Source of the DNA: Allodiplogaster sudhausi
Taxonomy: Eukaryota; Nematoda; Chromadorea; Rhabditida; Diplogasteridae
Reading direction: 5' to 3'
NCBI GenBank assembly: GCA_945643635.1
Contig: CALZFC010000020.1
Location: 786,001 to 850,000, forward strand
DNA: 64,000 bases
Shown here: positions 1 through 11,605 of the stretch, in pieces
How the letters are laid out: each line of letters begins with the position of its first letter
Numbering within the stretch: the first letter of the stretch is position 1
Position numbers and translations under genes: made by a program
The notes under the pieces: model-generated
What the model saw: only the letters and a program-made list of their open reading frames with translations
Told to the model about the DNA's origin: nothing
Databases searched by the model: none

Positions 1-82
1 TAACTCTTGTGCCAACGTTTTTAAACTTCTTTTTCTTATATAAATAAAGTTAGCCTTTTAGGCAGAGTTCATACTACAATAT

Positions 83-281
83 ATAAATTAAGCATGATTC
101 GTTCTCTGACGCTGGCCATGCTGCCGCTTCCCTGCTTCGGCCGGCTCGCAACCGCGAGGTGAGCCGAGCCGCCGACGATGAATTCGCCTAGCAGCGAGGA
201 CAGCGTGGAGTGGCTGCTGTTCTTGGCGGCGGCGAAGTGAGGGCAGCTCTCCTTGTGCTTCTTGCGCCGTGCCGTCTTCAC
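83..281 (-). other. Exon of a small basic protein family, left-arm copy
   Basis: This is the mirror image of the exon at 11787-11985. Read on the minus strand it encodes a lysine/arginine-rich start (KTARRKKHKESC), then AAAKNSSHSTLSSLLGEF and a serine-rich tail. A second, 5'-shortened relative lies at roughly 465-560 (minus). The neighbouring exons that would complete the gene lie left of the window. Function unknown. The complete terminal exon is only visible in the right-hand paralogue at 12177-12530. Confidence 0.5.
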
Positions 282-398
282 CTGCAACGGGTAAAGCTGA
301 ATGGAAAAGTTATTGGCAGCTAACAAATAAGTTCTAATGAGTAATATTGCAGATTCTGAAGAAGAGATCAGAAGATCGCTAACGATAGTAGTTTTCAT

Positions 399-1879
399 AC
401 ATATTTTTTTCTTAGTAAACTTATCCTTTTAACAAATTTAATAATACAATATATATTCAGATTGATTCGTATTCTAACGCTGGCCATGCTGCCGCTGTTC
501 TGCTTCTGCCGGCTGTCAACCGCAAGCTGTGCCGAGCCGCCGACGACGAAGCAGCGAGGACGCGGGCACGCTCACCTTGGACAACGACTTTTTACATATT
601 TAAATACCTGGCTTATATTTCTAAATAAACGCACTGCGCGAATTATACAATAAAACAGTGAAGGAGTTTTTTTCCGAAAACTTTAAAGGATCAATTTTGA
701 GACTGCCATTATTCATTTCGGCTTCATCACTTTTTCGTGACAATTCGAAATTATGGATTTTTGAAATGGAACAATAAAAATTATTCAGTCACAAAGTGCT
801 GAAAGTTTCGAAGAGCAGATAGTGGACCTTGAAAGGGATGCCGGGCACGATGAGTGACTTAAGCGCTTTCTCTGTAGAGGTGATCACCTAAAGTGATAAA
901 ATTTAAATTTGAACATATAATTATTGTCTGGATTTCGAGCAAAAGATCTTCCCCTGCTAAACTAAATTTATCAAAGAGCTTTCAGATCATGATTTGTTTG
1001 AAAACATACTGCGAAGGATTCTCTGCTAACCCCAAGAATATCATTCTTGATGAGCTCCTGCTGCTCGGATTCGCTGAGTCGCACAGAGACCATTGTGAAT
1101 GGAGAGGAGAAGTCGGAGAGCTGGAAGAGAATCGACCAAGCGCGGCCGAGGATCAGAGGAGGAATGAACGGGTAACTAGCCGAAGCAATAGGAAAGCAGG
1201 CTTTTGGCACGTCCTGCTAATGCACTCCTTTAATTCACTGTCCAAAGTCAGAATGAATTAAATCTACATTGCATAAAAGTAGAAGAGTCATAGGATATGT
1301 AGTTTTTTTTTTAAATTTGTTAATGAACTCAAGCATTGTTCTGTCAAAGAAAATTTTCAGACGAATTATTATTATTTTTTAAACATGTTGATTAAAATAT
1401 CGTGCATATTTGATTGCCAATTACTAAAATATTCGACTTTCAAAAAGAGCCGTCGCATATGCCAGAGGTCTATTATAGAAATGGTTATTATGACTATCAT
1501 TGGATATCGATAAAAGTAGTTCATCCAATGATGATAGAGAGAGAGAGGGGAAGAGAAAGAGAGACAATGTCAAGTAAAGATGATCTTGCCCCAACGTAAG
1601 CAGCCGCATACACATTTGAATTTTGGAAGCCAATCGTTGCACTGATCCATTTCATGAGAGAGAACGAGGGAGAAAGGAGAGAGAGAGAGAGAGAAAGAGA
1701 GAGAAGAGTGAGACTGAGGTAAGCATTGCACAACTCGTTACTTTACACCTCATTTAATCATAATTAGAGCAAAATGTCATTATATATCTCAATATCTCTC
1801 GCTCTCTCTCACACACCTACTCTCCCCTCTAACATTAGCTCCTTCAGAGTCTCAACTCCACCTCAGTTCCACTTCGAAA
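399..1879. other. Arm sequence without a supported gene
   Basis: This holds the minor exon relative at ~465-560, an insertion at 902-1230 that is absent from the other arm, and GA-rich microsatellites at 1535-1570 and 1675-1710. Just before 1880 there is a CT-rich tract (from ~1795) and a leader that is also conserved upstream of the copy at 5979, likely the promoter/5' UTR of the next gene. Short ORFs here are mirrored, low-complexity or inside the insertion. Confidence 0.6.
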
Positions 1880-2569
1880 ATGCACGACATCCACCCGGTT
1901 GCGTCCTTCTCCTCTTCTTCCTGGTCCGTTATCGCAGCCAGTGAGTCGCTTCTAGTCCTCGTTTCCACTGCCCCTGACAATGAGCAGCTCCTACGTGAAC
2001 ACCGTGTCCTTCCACTCTCCTCGCTGCCCACCTCCTGCGACCTCGGAGGTCGAGACCTCTTCCCAAGTGGCTGCCGTTTCAACGTTCGCATTTTACATGC
2101 CGATCATCCACCGAATCCAATCGTCTTTCTCGATGAGCGAACTCTCGCCACCCTCGAATGTGTCCCCAATAACGGCGTCATCGACTGGCGGCTGATGTTC
2201 GTCCGGGTCGATGACCGTTCCGAGTTGGCCATCTCGTACTCAGCAACTTTCCGCCTCTTGCCTTTCGACGGCAATGCGCCGCAACTAATGATTCGGAGTA
2301 GTTCGAGCGATGCGCAACACCTCGAGTTCAAGGTGGTCATGTCGGGGGGGGGGGGGGGGCTTACAGCTCAAGGTGTTCATGTCGATCGCAATCAATGCAT
2401 CGGACTGTTCAAAGTGGAGTGTCATGACAAACGTGACGTCACGACTTCGCATCCATTCATGTTCTGGACGTCTACGAGGAGGTTGCTAGTGTTCATGAAG
2501 AACAGGGCCGAATTCAAGGTTGGCGCGGACGCAGAAGTTACTGTAGTCAAAAAGTACAATTGTCAGTAG
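1880..2569 (+). CDS. Unrecognised single-exon protein, palindrome family copy A
   Basis: A 229-residue ORF starting MHDIHPVASFSSSSW. The start is supported by the leader preceding it, which is conserved before copy B (5979) and copy C (10512, minus). The central part is charged and aliphatic (RFNVRILHADHPPNPIVFLD, then LMFVRVDDRSELAISYSA). No signal peptide, membrane segment or known motif is evident. Residues around 155-160 are a glycine run encoded by 16 consecutive G bases (2344-2359), where copy B encodes only Ser-Met-Gly. The C-terminus is shared with B (NRAEFKVGAD). It could be spliced to the downstream exons starting at 2842, but I found no phase-consistent junction, so I treat it as separate. 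Function unknown. Confidence 0.55.
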   Translation: MHDIHPVASFSSSSWSVIAASESLLVLVSTAPDNEQLLREHRVLPLSSLPTSCDLGGRDLFPSGCRFNVRILHADHPPNPIVFLDERTLATLECVPNNGVIDWRLMFVRVDDRSELAISYSATFRLLPFDGNAPQLMIRSSSSDAQHLEFKVVMSGGGGGLTAQGVHVDRNQCIGLFKVECHDKRDVTTSHPFMFWTSTRRLLVFMKNRAEFKVGADAEVTVVKKYNCQ

Positions 2570-2841
2570 ATACAGTAGTCATAACTCTACCCCACCCTTA
2601 ATTATACATAGGAGATGCTTCGCAGACTCCTTCTTTAGCAAGATTATAGCCCACTGAATAGACCAACCATGTGATTGCACATTTCTTTCTGTTTCAAACA
2701 AAAAGTTACAATTAGTTTCTCTTTATAATTAAAGAGACGAGAGTTAAGATTAAAGAGAAGAGGGCATTTTTATGAATACTGTAAAAAGGTAACCATAAAG
2801 TATTTATTTAATTTCCTGAAAGACTGAGTTTTCCCTTTAAG

Positions 2842-4890
2842 TACATCCTGGCGCCGCCGCTTAACACTGTGCACCGCCCACCGGCGAGCGCGCTCATCTA
2901 CGACTTCCACCCACAGTCCATGCTCTACCGACGGACGGGCGCGAATGAAGCGGACGAAGAGCGGCCGCGGAGTCTCAGCTCGGACTACCGCCCGCTCTAC
3001 GACGAATTCGCGCGCGTCGACGCCGCGACCACGAGATGGCCGGAGACGATCGCCGGCGTGCAAAGATTCTTCTTCTCGGCAAGCAAGTCCGCTCAGAGTC
3101 AGGTTAGTAGATTTATATACAGTACCGTGCAAAAAGATACGAACACCAGGATATTTTGCTATATTTTCCTCCAGCGTGGACGAAACTTCATGAAATTTTC
3201 AGGGTTGGTTCAGTATGCTGTCAGAATTATAGTAACACATTACTGGTTTCATTGATCCAATACAGGGCTAGAAAAAAAATCAATAATTCGATTTATCCAG
3301 TTTTGCACTTTTTTGCATGCAAGACAAAATGATTTATTTCATCGATATTCTGGTAGTTTATATTGGATAAATGGTAGTTCTGCATTCTAGAACATCCCTG
3401 GGATTACTTTTTGATCTAATTTTGATTTAATCCTAAGCCGTTAAATGTTGCCTACCTTCAGTTCGAGATTCATTCACTAGGCCTTAGATGAAGAAGGGTC
3501 AGCAGGATAAATTCAATCATTTACCGTTATTCCTAGAGCATTCATGATGTCCAAATATTCGTAGGTAATTAATAAACTAATTCAAATGGTTAATTGAACT
3601 GTGGAAATTAGGTGATAACTATTTGTTCACACTTTGAACAGTCAACTTTGGCCCGGTCAACTTTGGCCCACACCGCAGAAGTGCAAAATGTGGTGTTGTG
3701 CAGGGGTCCGTATTTGGAAAACGGTTTTGTATATCTATAATGATAGTGAATAGGATTTTCTATCTTCAGCAGCCCTATTTCATCCCTGGCTTCATGATTC
3801 CACAAAGGGAAGGGCAGATGGTTTGTATGTACCCTGGCATAGAGTAGTTCCATGCCCAATAATACAGGAAACTAAACCCGAAAATTTTAGATCGAGTCAA
3901 AAATCCCCTTAATCGATACAATAGAGTGTTCTGCACTAGTCTAAAACTCAATTAGTTGATTTAAAGTTGTGATTGATCTAGAATACTTTTTGATCTAATT
4001 TTGATTTAATCCTAAGCCGTTAAATGTTGCCTACCTTCAGTTCGAGATTCATTCACTAGGCCTTAGATGAAGAAGGGTCAGCGGGATAAATTCAATCATT
4101 TACCGTTATTCCTAGAGCATTAATGATGTCCAAATATTCGTAGGTAATTAATAAACTAATTCAAATGGTTAATTGAACTGTGGAAATTAGGTGATAACTA
4201 TTTGTTCACACTTTGAACACGGCTGTCAACTTTGGCCCACCCCGCAGAAGTGCAGCATACTGAACCAACCCTGAAAATTTCATGAAGTTTCGTCTACGCT
4301 GAAGGAAAATATAGCAAAATATCATGGTGTTCGTATCTTTTTGCACGGTACTGTATGTGTTTCTTTTCATAAATTTAAAATTCTTCAAGAGAGGTTTAAT
4401 ACGCAATCCAAGACGATTTAGATATCACTGGAAATGAAAAGATTTGAGCTGGAAGTGAAGCTGACCGACCTCGACCTCGGTCGCTCGACGACGCTGAGGC
4501 TGCGAGAAGTGCCGACGGACTGGAACAAGACGCTGAGCCAGGAGGGCGTCGTGCACTCTCCAGAAAGGCGAGTCTTCTTCGTCAAAGACCGAATTTTATA
4601 TCAGGCAGGCCATTTCTTTTCTTTTATGCGAGTTATGAAATCTTACATTTTATTTTATTACATCACTCGATTTCAGTAAGTCACAAATGTACACATATGT
4701 ATTATACATACCTCTGTGATATAATCATCCAATTCCTTCCTATTTCCAGATGCGCCTGGGAGGCGTGGCTCCTCTTAGTGAGATCGCCCTCTCCTCGTGC
4801 TGGTCGCTGCTCTCCCCGAACTTCTCCGCCCAGCTCAAGAATGGCTCTTGCTTTGACCCTCGCTCCATTGCACGTTCTCTCTATCAATAA
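2842..4890 (+). CDS. Unrecognised spliced gene, palindrome family copy A (3 exons)
   Basis: Three exons fit in phase 0: 2842-3102 (YILAPPLNTVHRPPASALIY...), 4422-4604 (ISLEMKRFELEVKLTDLDLG...) and 4750-4890 (MRLGGVAPLSEIALSSCWSL... to a TAA stop), giving about 194 residues. Acceptors are TTTAAG, GATTTAG and TTTCCAG. The second intron would start GC (TATCAG then GCAGGC); copy B has GT at the same point. A Tc1/mariner-like element (3120-4353) occupies almost all of the first intron. The same exons recur in B and C, and codon use is strongly third-position C/G, which supports real coding. No domain recognised. The true 5' end is not resolved and may include the ORF at 1880-2569. Confidence 0.5.
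3120..4353. mobile_element. Non-autonomous Tc1/mariner-like element, ~1.23 kb
   Basis: The ends are inverted repeats of about 100 bp beginning CAGTACCGTGCAAAAAGATA, flanked by TA on both sides (3118-3119 and 4354-4355), the duplication typical of Tc1/mariner transposition. There is no transposase ORF. The interior contains a direct repeat: a block at ~3407-3600 recurs at ~3988-4200, so it looks like a rearranged internal-deletion derivative. It sits in the first intron of the gene at 2842-4890. Confidence 0.8.
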
Positions 4891-5978
4891 TACTAAAACA
4901 GTGTCCTGCCTCGGTCTTTTATTTGTCAATAATATCCATTGTATATCTTGTATGCAAACTTATAACTCTACTTTCCGCCTTCTTCCTCAAAATGAAATAA
5001 ATGACAAAGTTATATGCGGCTGCTGCAAATTTGCATCCATAAAAATATTGAGGAGAGTCTCCCTGCGACTTCCTCTGTATCGTGGAGTGGGAGTAGTTTT
5101 TATGAAAATGCAGACGAATGAGGAGAAGAGGGAGAAGCAGAGTAGAAACTCCTCGCGTCCCCTGTCAGTCAGCCGTTTCCATATGCTGCAATGTGAAGCA
5201 GTGTCACAACTGTCAACATAATAGTTCAGGAGAGGCACGACAGAGGCAGAGCTAGGACGCAGCTTTTATGTGCTAGGACGCAGCTTATATGTATGTACAT
5301 ATCACGGGAAGTCGGCGCAATAGAAAAGTGACACTTAGATAAAAGCTACAGTACGAAAGAATTCGTGTCAAGAGTTTATTTACTGGTATCGTATTCACAC
5401 GAATTATGATGCACTAAAATTGTTGACTTATTTAGTGGGGTACTCTTTCTCCCTCCCTCCCTATCATTCCCTCACGCGGAGAGGGTGATCTCACTCAGTG
5501 GAGCCATGACAACGCGCATCTAGAAATGAAGGGGAATTATCCTGCAGATATGCACATATGCATACATACATGTAGGTACATATATGCTTTGCACAAATTA
5601 AATTTTCTGCTTCATCTAATGCTATGTACATAAAACATTCTGCAAAATTAATTATAATTGAATTGTTATAATCTTAAGCCGATCATGAAGAAGAAGACAT
5701 TACCAAGAAAGCATTACACTACTCGTCGATAACCACTTTACAACTAATTTAATCATACCTAATTAGACCGAAAAATGTCAAATGTCTATGTGTAATTACC
5801 CTTATTAGTGCCCCTACACTTTATTTATTCTGCTCGAAGCATCACGTTCTGGTTCGTTTCTCCCTCTCACTCTCTTTCTCTCTCTTTCTCTCTCTCTCTC
5901 GCTCTCTCTCACACCCACTCTCCATCTCTAACATTAGCTCCTTCAGAGTCTCAACCCCACCTCCGTTCCACTTCGAAA
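4891..5978. other. Spacer between family copies A and B
   Basis: No supportable gene. The region includes a duplicated 'aggacgcagctt' at 5250-5290, TACATA-type short repeats (5550-5590), a pyrimidine tract (5860-5925) and, just before 5979, the leader shared with copy A. The ORF visible from 5808 is the CT tract read in frame with copy B and is not a credible upstream extension. Confidence 0.5.
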
Positions 5979-6665
5979 ATGCACGGCATTCACCCGGTTG
6001 CGTCCTTCACCTCTTCTTCCTCTTCCGTTATCGCTGCCAGTGAGTCGCTTCTCGTCCTCGCTTCCCCTGACCCCGAGCAGCTCCTCTGTGAGTACCGCAT
6101 CCTTCCTCTCTCCTCGCTGACCACCTCCTGCAACCTCGGAGGTCGCGATCTCTTCCCAAGTGGCTGCCGCTTCAACGTCCGCATTTTACATGCCGATCAT
6201 CCACCGAATCCAATCGTCTTTCTCGATGAGCGAACTCTTGCCACCCTCGAATGTCTCTCCAATAATGGCCGCGTCGAATGGCGACTGATGTTCGTCCGGG
6301 TCGGTGACCGTTCCGAGTTGGCCATCTCGTACTCAGCCGCCTCCCGCTTCTATCCTTTCGAAGGCAATGCGTCGCTGCGAATGCTTCGGATTAGTTCGAG
6401 CGAAGCGCAACACCTCGAGTTTAAGGTGTTCATGTCGATGGGTCTCACAGCGCAAGGTGTTCATTTCGACCGCCGCAATCAATGCATCGGACTGTTTAAA
6501 GTGGAGTGTCATGACAAACGTGACGTTACGACTTCGCTTCTATTCATTTACTGGACGTCTACTAGGTGGATGCTAGAGCTCATGATGAACAGGGCTGAAT
6601 TCAAGGTTGGCGCTGACGAAGAAATGACTGTAGTCAAAAGATACAGTAGTGAGAAGATACAATAG
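5979..6665 (+). CDS. Unrecognised single-exon protein, palindrome family copy B
   Basis: A 228-residue ORF (MHGIHPVASFTSSSSSVIA...), homologous along its whole length to the copy A protein at 1880-2569 but clearly more diverged than A is from C. It lacks the poly-G glycine run and reads VFMSMGLTAQGVHF there. This probably represents the ancestral state. It sits in the spacer of the large palindrome, between the two arms, in the same orientation as copy A. No domain or localisation signal recognised. Confidence 0.6.
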   Translation: MHGIHPVASFTSSSSSVIAASESLLVLASPDPEQLLCEYRILPLSSLTTSCNLGGRDLFPSGCRFNVRILHADHPPNPIVFLDERTLATLECLSNNGRVEWRLMFVRVGDRSELAISYSAASRFYPFEGNASLRMLRISSSEAQHLEFKVFMSMGLTAQGVHFDRRNQCIGLFKVECHDKRDVTTSLLFIYWTSTRWMLELMMNRAEFKVGADEEMTVVKRYSSEKIQ

Positions 6666-6905
6666 TCATAACTATACCCCATCCTTAACTATAGCTAGGA
6701 GAAGCTTCGCAGACTCCTTCTTTAGCAAGATTAAAACCGACTGAATAGACCAACCTCGTAATTGCACGTTTCTTTCTCTTTCAAACAAAAAGTTACAAAT
6801 AGTCTCTCTTTATATTTAAAGAGGCGAGAGTGAAGATTAAAGAGAAGAGGGCATTTTTATGAATACTGTAAAAACTCCAAAGTATTTATTTAATTTCCCT
6901 TTAAG

Positions 6906-7420
6906 TACATCCTTGCGCCGCCGCTTTACGCTAGGCACCGCCCAGTGCTCTTCTACGACTTCCACCCGCCGACCGTGCTCTACCGACGGACGGGCGCGAG
7001 CGAAGCGGACGAAGAGCGGACGCGGAGTCTCGGCTCGGACTGCCGCCCGCTCTACGAGGAATTCGCGCGCGTCGACGCGGCGACCACGCGGTTGCCTGAG
7101 ACGATCGCCGCCAAGATTCTTCTTCTCGGCTAGCAAGTCCGCTCATGGTCAGAGTCAGGTTAGTAGATTAATATATTTTTTTATTTTCTTAGATTTAAAA
7201 TTCTTCAAGATATGCAATGCAAGACGATTTAGGTTAGATAACTCTGGAAATGAAAAGATTTGAGTTGGAAGTGAAGATGACCGACCTCGACCTTGGTCGC
7301 TCGACGACGCTGAGGCTGCGAGAAGTGCCGACCGACTGGAACAAGACGCTGAGCCCGGAGGGCGTCGTGCACTCTCCAGAAGGGCGAGTCTTCTTCGTCA
7401 GAGACCGCATTCTATATCAG
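6906..7420 (+). pseudogene. Copy B of the spliced family gene, frame-broken and lacking its last exon
   Basis: Two exons align to copy A: 6906-7158 (YILAPPLYARHRPVLFYDFH...) and 7238-7420 (ITLEMKRFELEVKMTDLDLG...). The first is 253 bp against 261 bp in A. A deletion near 7110 (A reads ATCGCCGGCGTGCAAAG, B reads ATCGCCGCCAAG) shifts the frame so that a stop follows KILLLG. The second exon is intact and ends at a canonical GT donor. The terminal exon expected next is missing because the right palindrome sequence starts about 130 bp later. Most likely a pseudogene. Confidence 0.6.
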
Positions 7421-7558
7421 GTATTTCTTTTCTTTTATGAAAAGAAATGAAATGTTATATTTTATTTCATTACTAGTTATCAGTAAGCACGCAGTATATG
7501 TATGCACATCCTTGTGTGACATTATCATATTCCCCGTAAAAGAAAAGAAATGGCCTGC

Positions 7559-9690
7559 CTGATATAAAATTCGGTCTTTGACGAAGAAGACTCGCCTTTC
7601 TGGAGAGTGCACGACGCCCTCCGGGCTCAGCGTCTTGTTCCAGTCCGTCGGCACTTCTCGCAGCCTCAGCGTCGTCGAGCGACCGAGGTCGAGGTCGGTC
7701 AGCTTCACTTCCAGCTCAAATCTTTTCATTTCCAGTGATATCTAAATCGTCTTGGATTGCGTATTAAACCTCTCTTGAAGAATTTTAAATTTATGAAAAG
7801 AAACACATACAGTACCGTGCAAAAAGATACGAACACCATGATATTTTGCTATATTTTCCTTCAGCGTAGACGAAACTTCATGAAATTCTCAGGGTTGTTA
7901 TAGTATGCTGTCAGAATTATAGTAACACATTACTGCTATCATTGATCCAATACAGGGCTAGAAAAAATTAATAATTCGAATTATTCAGTTTTGCACATTT
8001 TGGCATGCAAGACAAAATGATTTTTTTCATGGATATTCTTGTAGTTTATATTGGATAAATGGTAGTTCTGCATTCTAGAACATCCCTGCGATAAATTTTT
8101 GATGTAATTGTGATTTAATCCTATGCTGTTAAATGTTGCCTACCTTCAGTTCGAGATTCATTCACTAGGCCTTAGATGAAGAAGGTTCAGCGGGATAAAT
8201 TCAATCATTTGTTGTTATACCTAGAGTATTATTGATGTCCAAATATTCGTAGGTAATTACTAAACTAATTCAAATGGTTAATTGAACTGTGGAAATGGGG
8301 TGCCAACTATTTGTGAACAATTTGAACACCGCGGTCAGCTTTGGCCCGCAAAACAAAAGTGCTAAAAGTGGTGTTGTGCAGGGGACCGTGTTTGGAAAAT
8401 GGGTTTGCCTTTCTATAATGATAGATAATAGGCTTTTCCACATTTGGAAGCCCTATTTCATCCCTGGCTTCATGAGGCCGCAAAGGAAAAGGCAGATCGT
8501 TTGAATGTACCCTGGCAAAGAGTTGTACTGTGTATTGACAGCTGTCTGTTCCAGATCAATCACAACTTTAAATCAACTAATTGAGTTTTAGACTAGTGCA
8601 GAACACTCTATTGTATCGATTAAGGGGATTTTTGACTCGATCTAAAATTTTCGGGTTTAGTTTCCTGTATTATTGGGCATGGAACTACTCTATGCCAGGG
8701 TACATACAAACCATCTGCCCTTCCCTTTGTGGAATCATGAAGCCAGGGATGAAATAGGGCTGCTGAAGATAGAAAATCCTATTCACTATCATTATAGATA
8801 TACAAAACCGTTTTCCAAATACGGACCCCTGCACAACACCACATTTTGCACTTCTGCGGTGTGGGCCAAAGTTGACCGGGCCAAAGTTGACTGTTCAAAG
8901 TGTGAACAAATAGTTATCACCTAATTTCCACAGTTCAATTAACCATTTGAATTAGTTTATTAATTACCTACGAATATTTGGACATCATGAATGCTCTAGG
9001 AATAACGGTAAATGATTGAATTTATCCTGCTGACCCTTCTTCATCTAAGGCCTAGTGAATGAATCTCGAACTGAAGGTAGGCAACATTTAACGGCTTAGG
9101 ATTAAATCAAAATTAGATCAAAAAGTAATCCCAGGGATGTTCTAGAATGCAGAACTACCATTTATCCAATATAAACTACCAGAATATCGATGAAATAAAT
9201 CATTTTGTCTTGCATGCAAAAAAGTGCAAAACTGGATAAATCGAATTATTGATTTTTTTTCTAGCCCTGTATTGGATCAATGAAACCAGTAATGTGTTAC
9301 TATAATTCTGACAGCATACTGAACCAACCCTGAAAATTTCATGAAGTTTCGTCCACGCTGGAGGAAAATATAGCAAAATATCCTGGTGTTCGTATCTTTT
9401 TGCACGGTACTGTATATAAATCTACTAACCTGACTCTGAGCGGACTTGCTTGCCGAGAAGAAGAATCTTTGCACGCCGGCGATCGTCTCCGGCCATCTCG
9501 TGGTCGCGGCGTCGACGCGCGCGAATTCGTCGTAGAGCGGGCGGTAGTCCGAGCTGAGACTCCGCGGCCGCTCTTCGTCCGCTTCATTCGCGCCCGTCCG
9601 TCGGTAGAGCATGGACTGTGGGTGGAAGTCGTAGATGAGCGCGCTCGCCGGTGGGCGGTGCACAGTGTTAAGCGGCGGCGCCAGGATGTA
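7559..9690 (-). pseudogene. Copy C of the spliced family gene, truncated at the palindrome junction
   Basis: Mirror image of copy A: exons at 9430-9690 and 7559-7741 (minus), separated by an intron filled by the element at 7810-9412. The exon sequences are nearly identical to A. The last exon of A (4750-4890) has no counterpart, because the inverted homology ends just beyond the second exon, near 7555. Without it the reading frame runs into spacer sequence, so the copy is probably non-functional. Confidence 0.6.
7810..9412. mobile_element. Tc1/mariner-like element, ~1.6 kb, right-arm copy
   Basis: Ends are inverted repeats starting CAGTACCGTGCAAAAAGATA with TA on both sides (7808-7809 and 9413-9414). 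It is ~370 bp longer than the left-arm copy and keeps two diverged, oppositely oriented versions of the interior (about 7860-8520 and 8550-9340). No transposase ORF. Its inner half is less similar to the left-arm element than the rest of the arm is, so the two elements were rearranged independently. Confidence 0.8.
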
Positions 9691-9930
9691 CTTAAAGGGA
9701 AAACTCAGTCTTTCAGGAAATTAAATAAATACTTTATGGTTACCTTTTTACAGTATTCATAAAAATGCCCTCTTCTCTTTAATCTTAACTCTCGTCTCTT
9801 TAATTATAAAGAGAAACTAATTGTAACTTTTTGTTTGAAACAGAAAGAAATGTGCAATCACATGGTTGGTCTATTCAGTGGGCTATAATCTTGCTAAAGA
9901 AGGAGTCTGCGAAGCATCTCCTATGTATAA

Positions 9931-10512
9931 TTAAGGGTGGGGTAGAGTTATGACTACTGTCACGTTTGTCATGACACTCCACTTTGAACAGTCCGATGCA
10001 TTGATTGCGATCGACATGAACACCTTGAGCTGTAAGCCCCCCCCCCCCGACATGACCACCTTGAACTCGAGGTGTTGCGCATCGCTCGAACTACTCCGAA
10101 TCATTAGTTGCGGCGCATTGCCGTCGAAAGGCAAGAGGCGGAAAGTTGCTGAGTACGAGATGGCCAACTCGGAACGGTCATCGACCCGGACGAACATCAG
10201 CCGCCAGTCGATGACGCCGTTATTGGGGACACATTCGAGGGTGGCGAGAGTTCGCTCATCGAGAAAGACGATTGGATTCGGTGGATGATCGGCATGTAAA
10301 ATGCGAACGTTGAAACGGCAGCCACTTGGGAAGAGGTCTCGACCTCCGAGGTCGCAGGAGGTGGGCAGCGAGGAGAGCGGAAGGACACGGTGTTCACGTA
10401 GGAGCTGCTCATTGTCAGGGGCAGTGGAAGCGAGGACTAGAAGCGACTCACTGGCCGCGATAACGGACCAGGAAGAAGAGGAGAAGGACGCAACCGAGTG
10501 GATGCCGTGCAT
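9931..10512 (-). pseudogene. Copy C of the single-exon family protein, frameshifted at a G run
   Basis: Starts MHGIHSVASFSSSSW and follows copy A to about residue 158. The homopolymer is 12 bases here against 16 in A, so the frame changes after it (LQLKVFMSIAINASDCSKW). A 140 bp deletion then removes the C-terminal coding part, and translation ends in ...VVITLPHP. Both events are expected to inactivate the original product. Confidence 0.6.
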
Positions 10513-11494
10513 TTTCGAAGTGGAACTGAGGTGGAGTTGAGACTCTGAAGGAGCTAATGTTAGAGGGGAGAGTAGGTGTGTGAGAGAGAGCGAGAGATAT
10601 TGAGATATATAATGACATTTTGCTCTAATTATGATTAAATGAGGTGTATAGTAACGAGTTGTGCAATGCTTACCTCAGTCTCACTCTTCTCTCCCTTTCT
10701 CTCTCTCTCTCTCCTTTCTCCCTCGTTCTCTCTCATGAAATGGATCAGTGCAACGATTGGCTTCCAAAATTCGAATGTGTATGCGGCTGCTTACGTTGGG
10801 GCAAGATCATCTTTACTTGACATTGTCTCTCTTTCTCTTCCCCTCTCTCTCTCTATCATCATTGGATGAACTACTTTTATCGATATCCAATGATAGTCAT
10901 AATAACCATTTCTATAATAGACCTCTGGCATATGCGACGGCTCTTTTTGAAAGTCGAATATTTTAGTAATTGGCAATCAAATATGCACGATATTTTAATC
11001 AACATGTTTAAAAAATAATAATAATTCGTCTGAAAATTTTCTTTGACAGAACAATGCTTGAGTTCATTAACAAATTTAAAAAAAAAAACTACATATCCTA
11101 TGACTCTTCTACTTTTATGCAATGTAGATTTAATTCATTCTGACTTTGGACAGTGAATTATTTTATCACTTTAGGTGATCACCTCTACAGAGAAAGCGCT
11201 TAAGTCACTCATCGTGCCCGGCATCCCTTTCAAGGTCCACTATCTGCTCTTCGAAACTTTCAGCACTTTGTGACTGAATAATTTTTATTGTTCCATTTCA
11301 AAAATCCATAATTTCGAATTGTCACGAAAAAGTGATGAAGCCAAAATGAATAATGGCAGTCTCAAAATTGATCCTTTAAAGTTTTCGGAAAAAACTCCTT
11401 CACTGTTTTATTGTATAATTCGCGCAGTGCGTTTATTTAGAAATATAAGCCAGGTATTTAAATATGTAAAAAGTCGTTGTCCAAGGTGAGGGTG

Positions 11495-11605
11495 CCCGCG
11501 TCCTCGCTGCTGGACGAATTCGTCGTCGGCGGCTCGGCACAGCTTGCGGTTGACAGCCGGCAGAAGCAGAACAGCGGCAGCATATCCAGCGTCAGAATAC
11601 GAATC
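11495..11605 (+). pseudogene. 5'-truncated relative of the small basic-protein exon
   Basis: Reads SSLLDEFVVGGSAQLAVDSR, homologous to the second half of the exon at 11787-11985 (SSLLGEFIVGGSAHLAVASR) but lacking its KTARRKKHKESC start. It is part of a run of exon-like duplications ending at the complete-looking gene at 12177-12530. Confidence 0.45.

Larger units (their letters stand above)
1..3978. repeat. Left arm of a ~12 kb inverted repeat
   Basis: The sequence from base 1 reads as the reverse complement of the sequence ending at 12067. Paired positions sum to 12068 at the outer end, about 12391 near 1.4-2.1 kb and 12532 near 2.8-3.9 kb. The shifts correspond to a ~329 bp insertion in this arm (902-1230) and a 140 bp deletion in the other arm. 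Base 1 is already inside the repeat, so this arm probably continues outside the window. Few substitutions separate the arms, so the duplication is recent or conversion-maintained. Confidence 0.95.

Noticed and set aside
5808..5978. N-terminal extension of copy B starting at 5808
   Set aside because: Consists of translated CT-rich leader and is absent from copies A and C, whose shared start corresponds to 5979.
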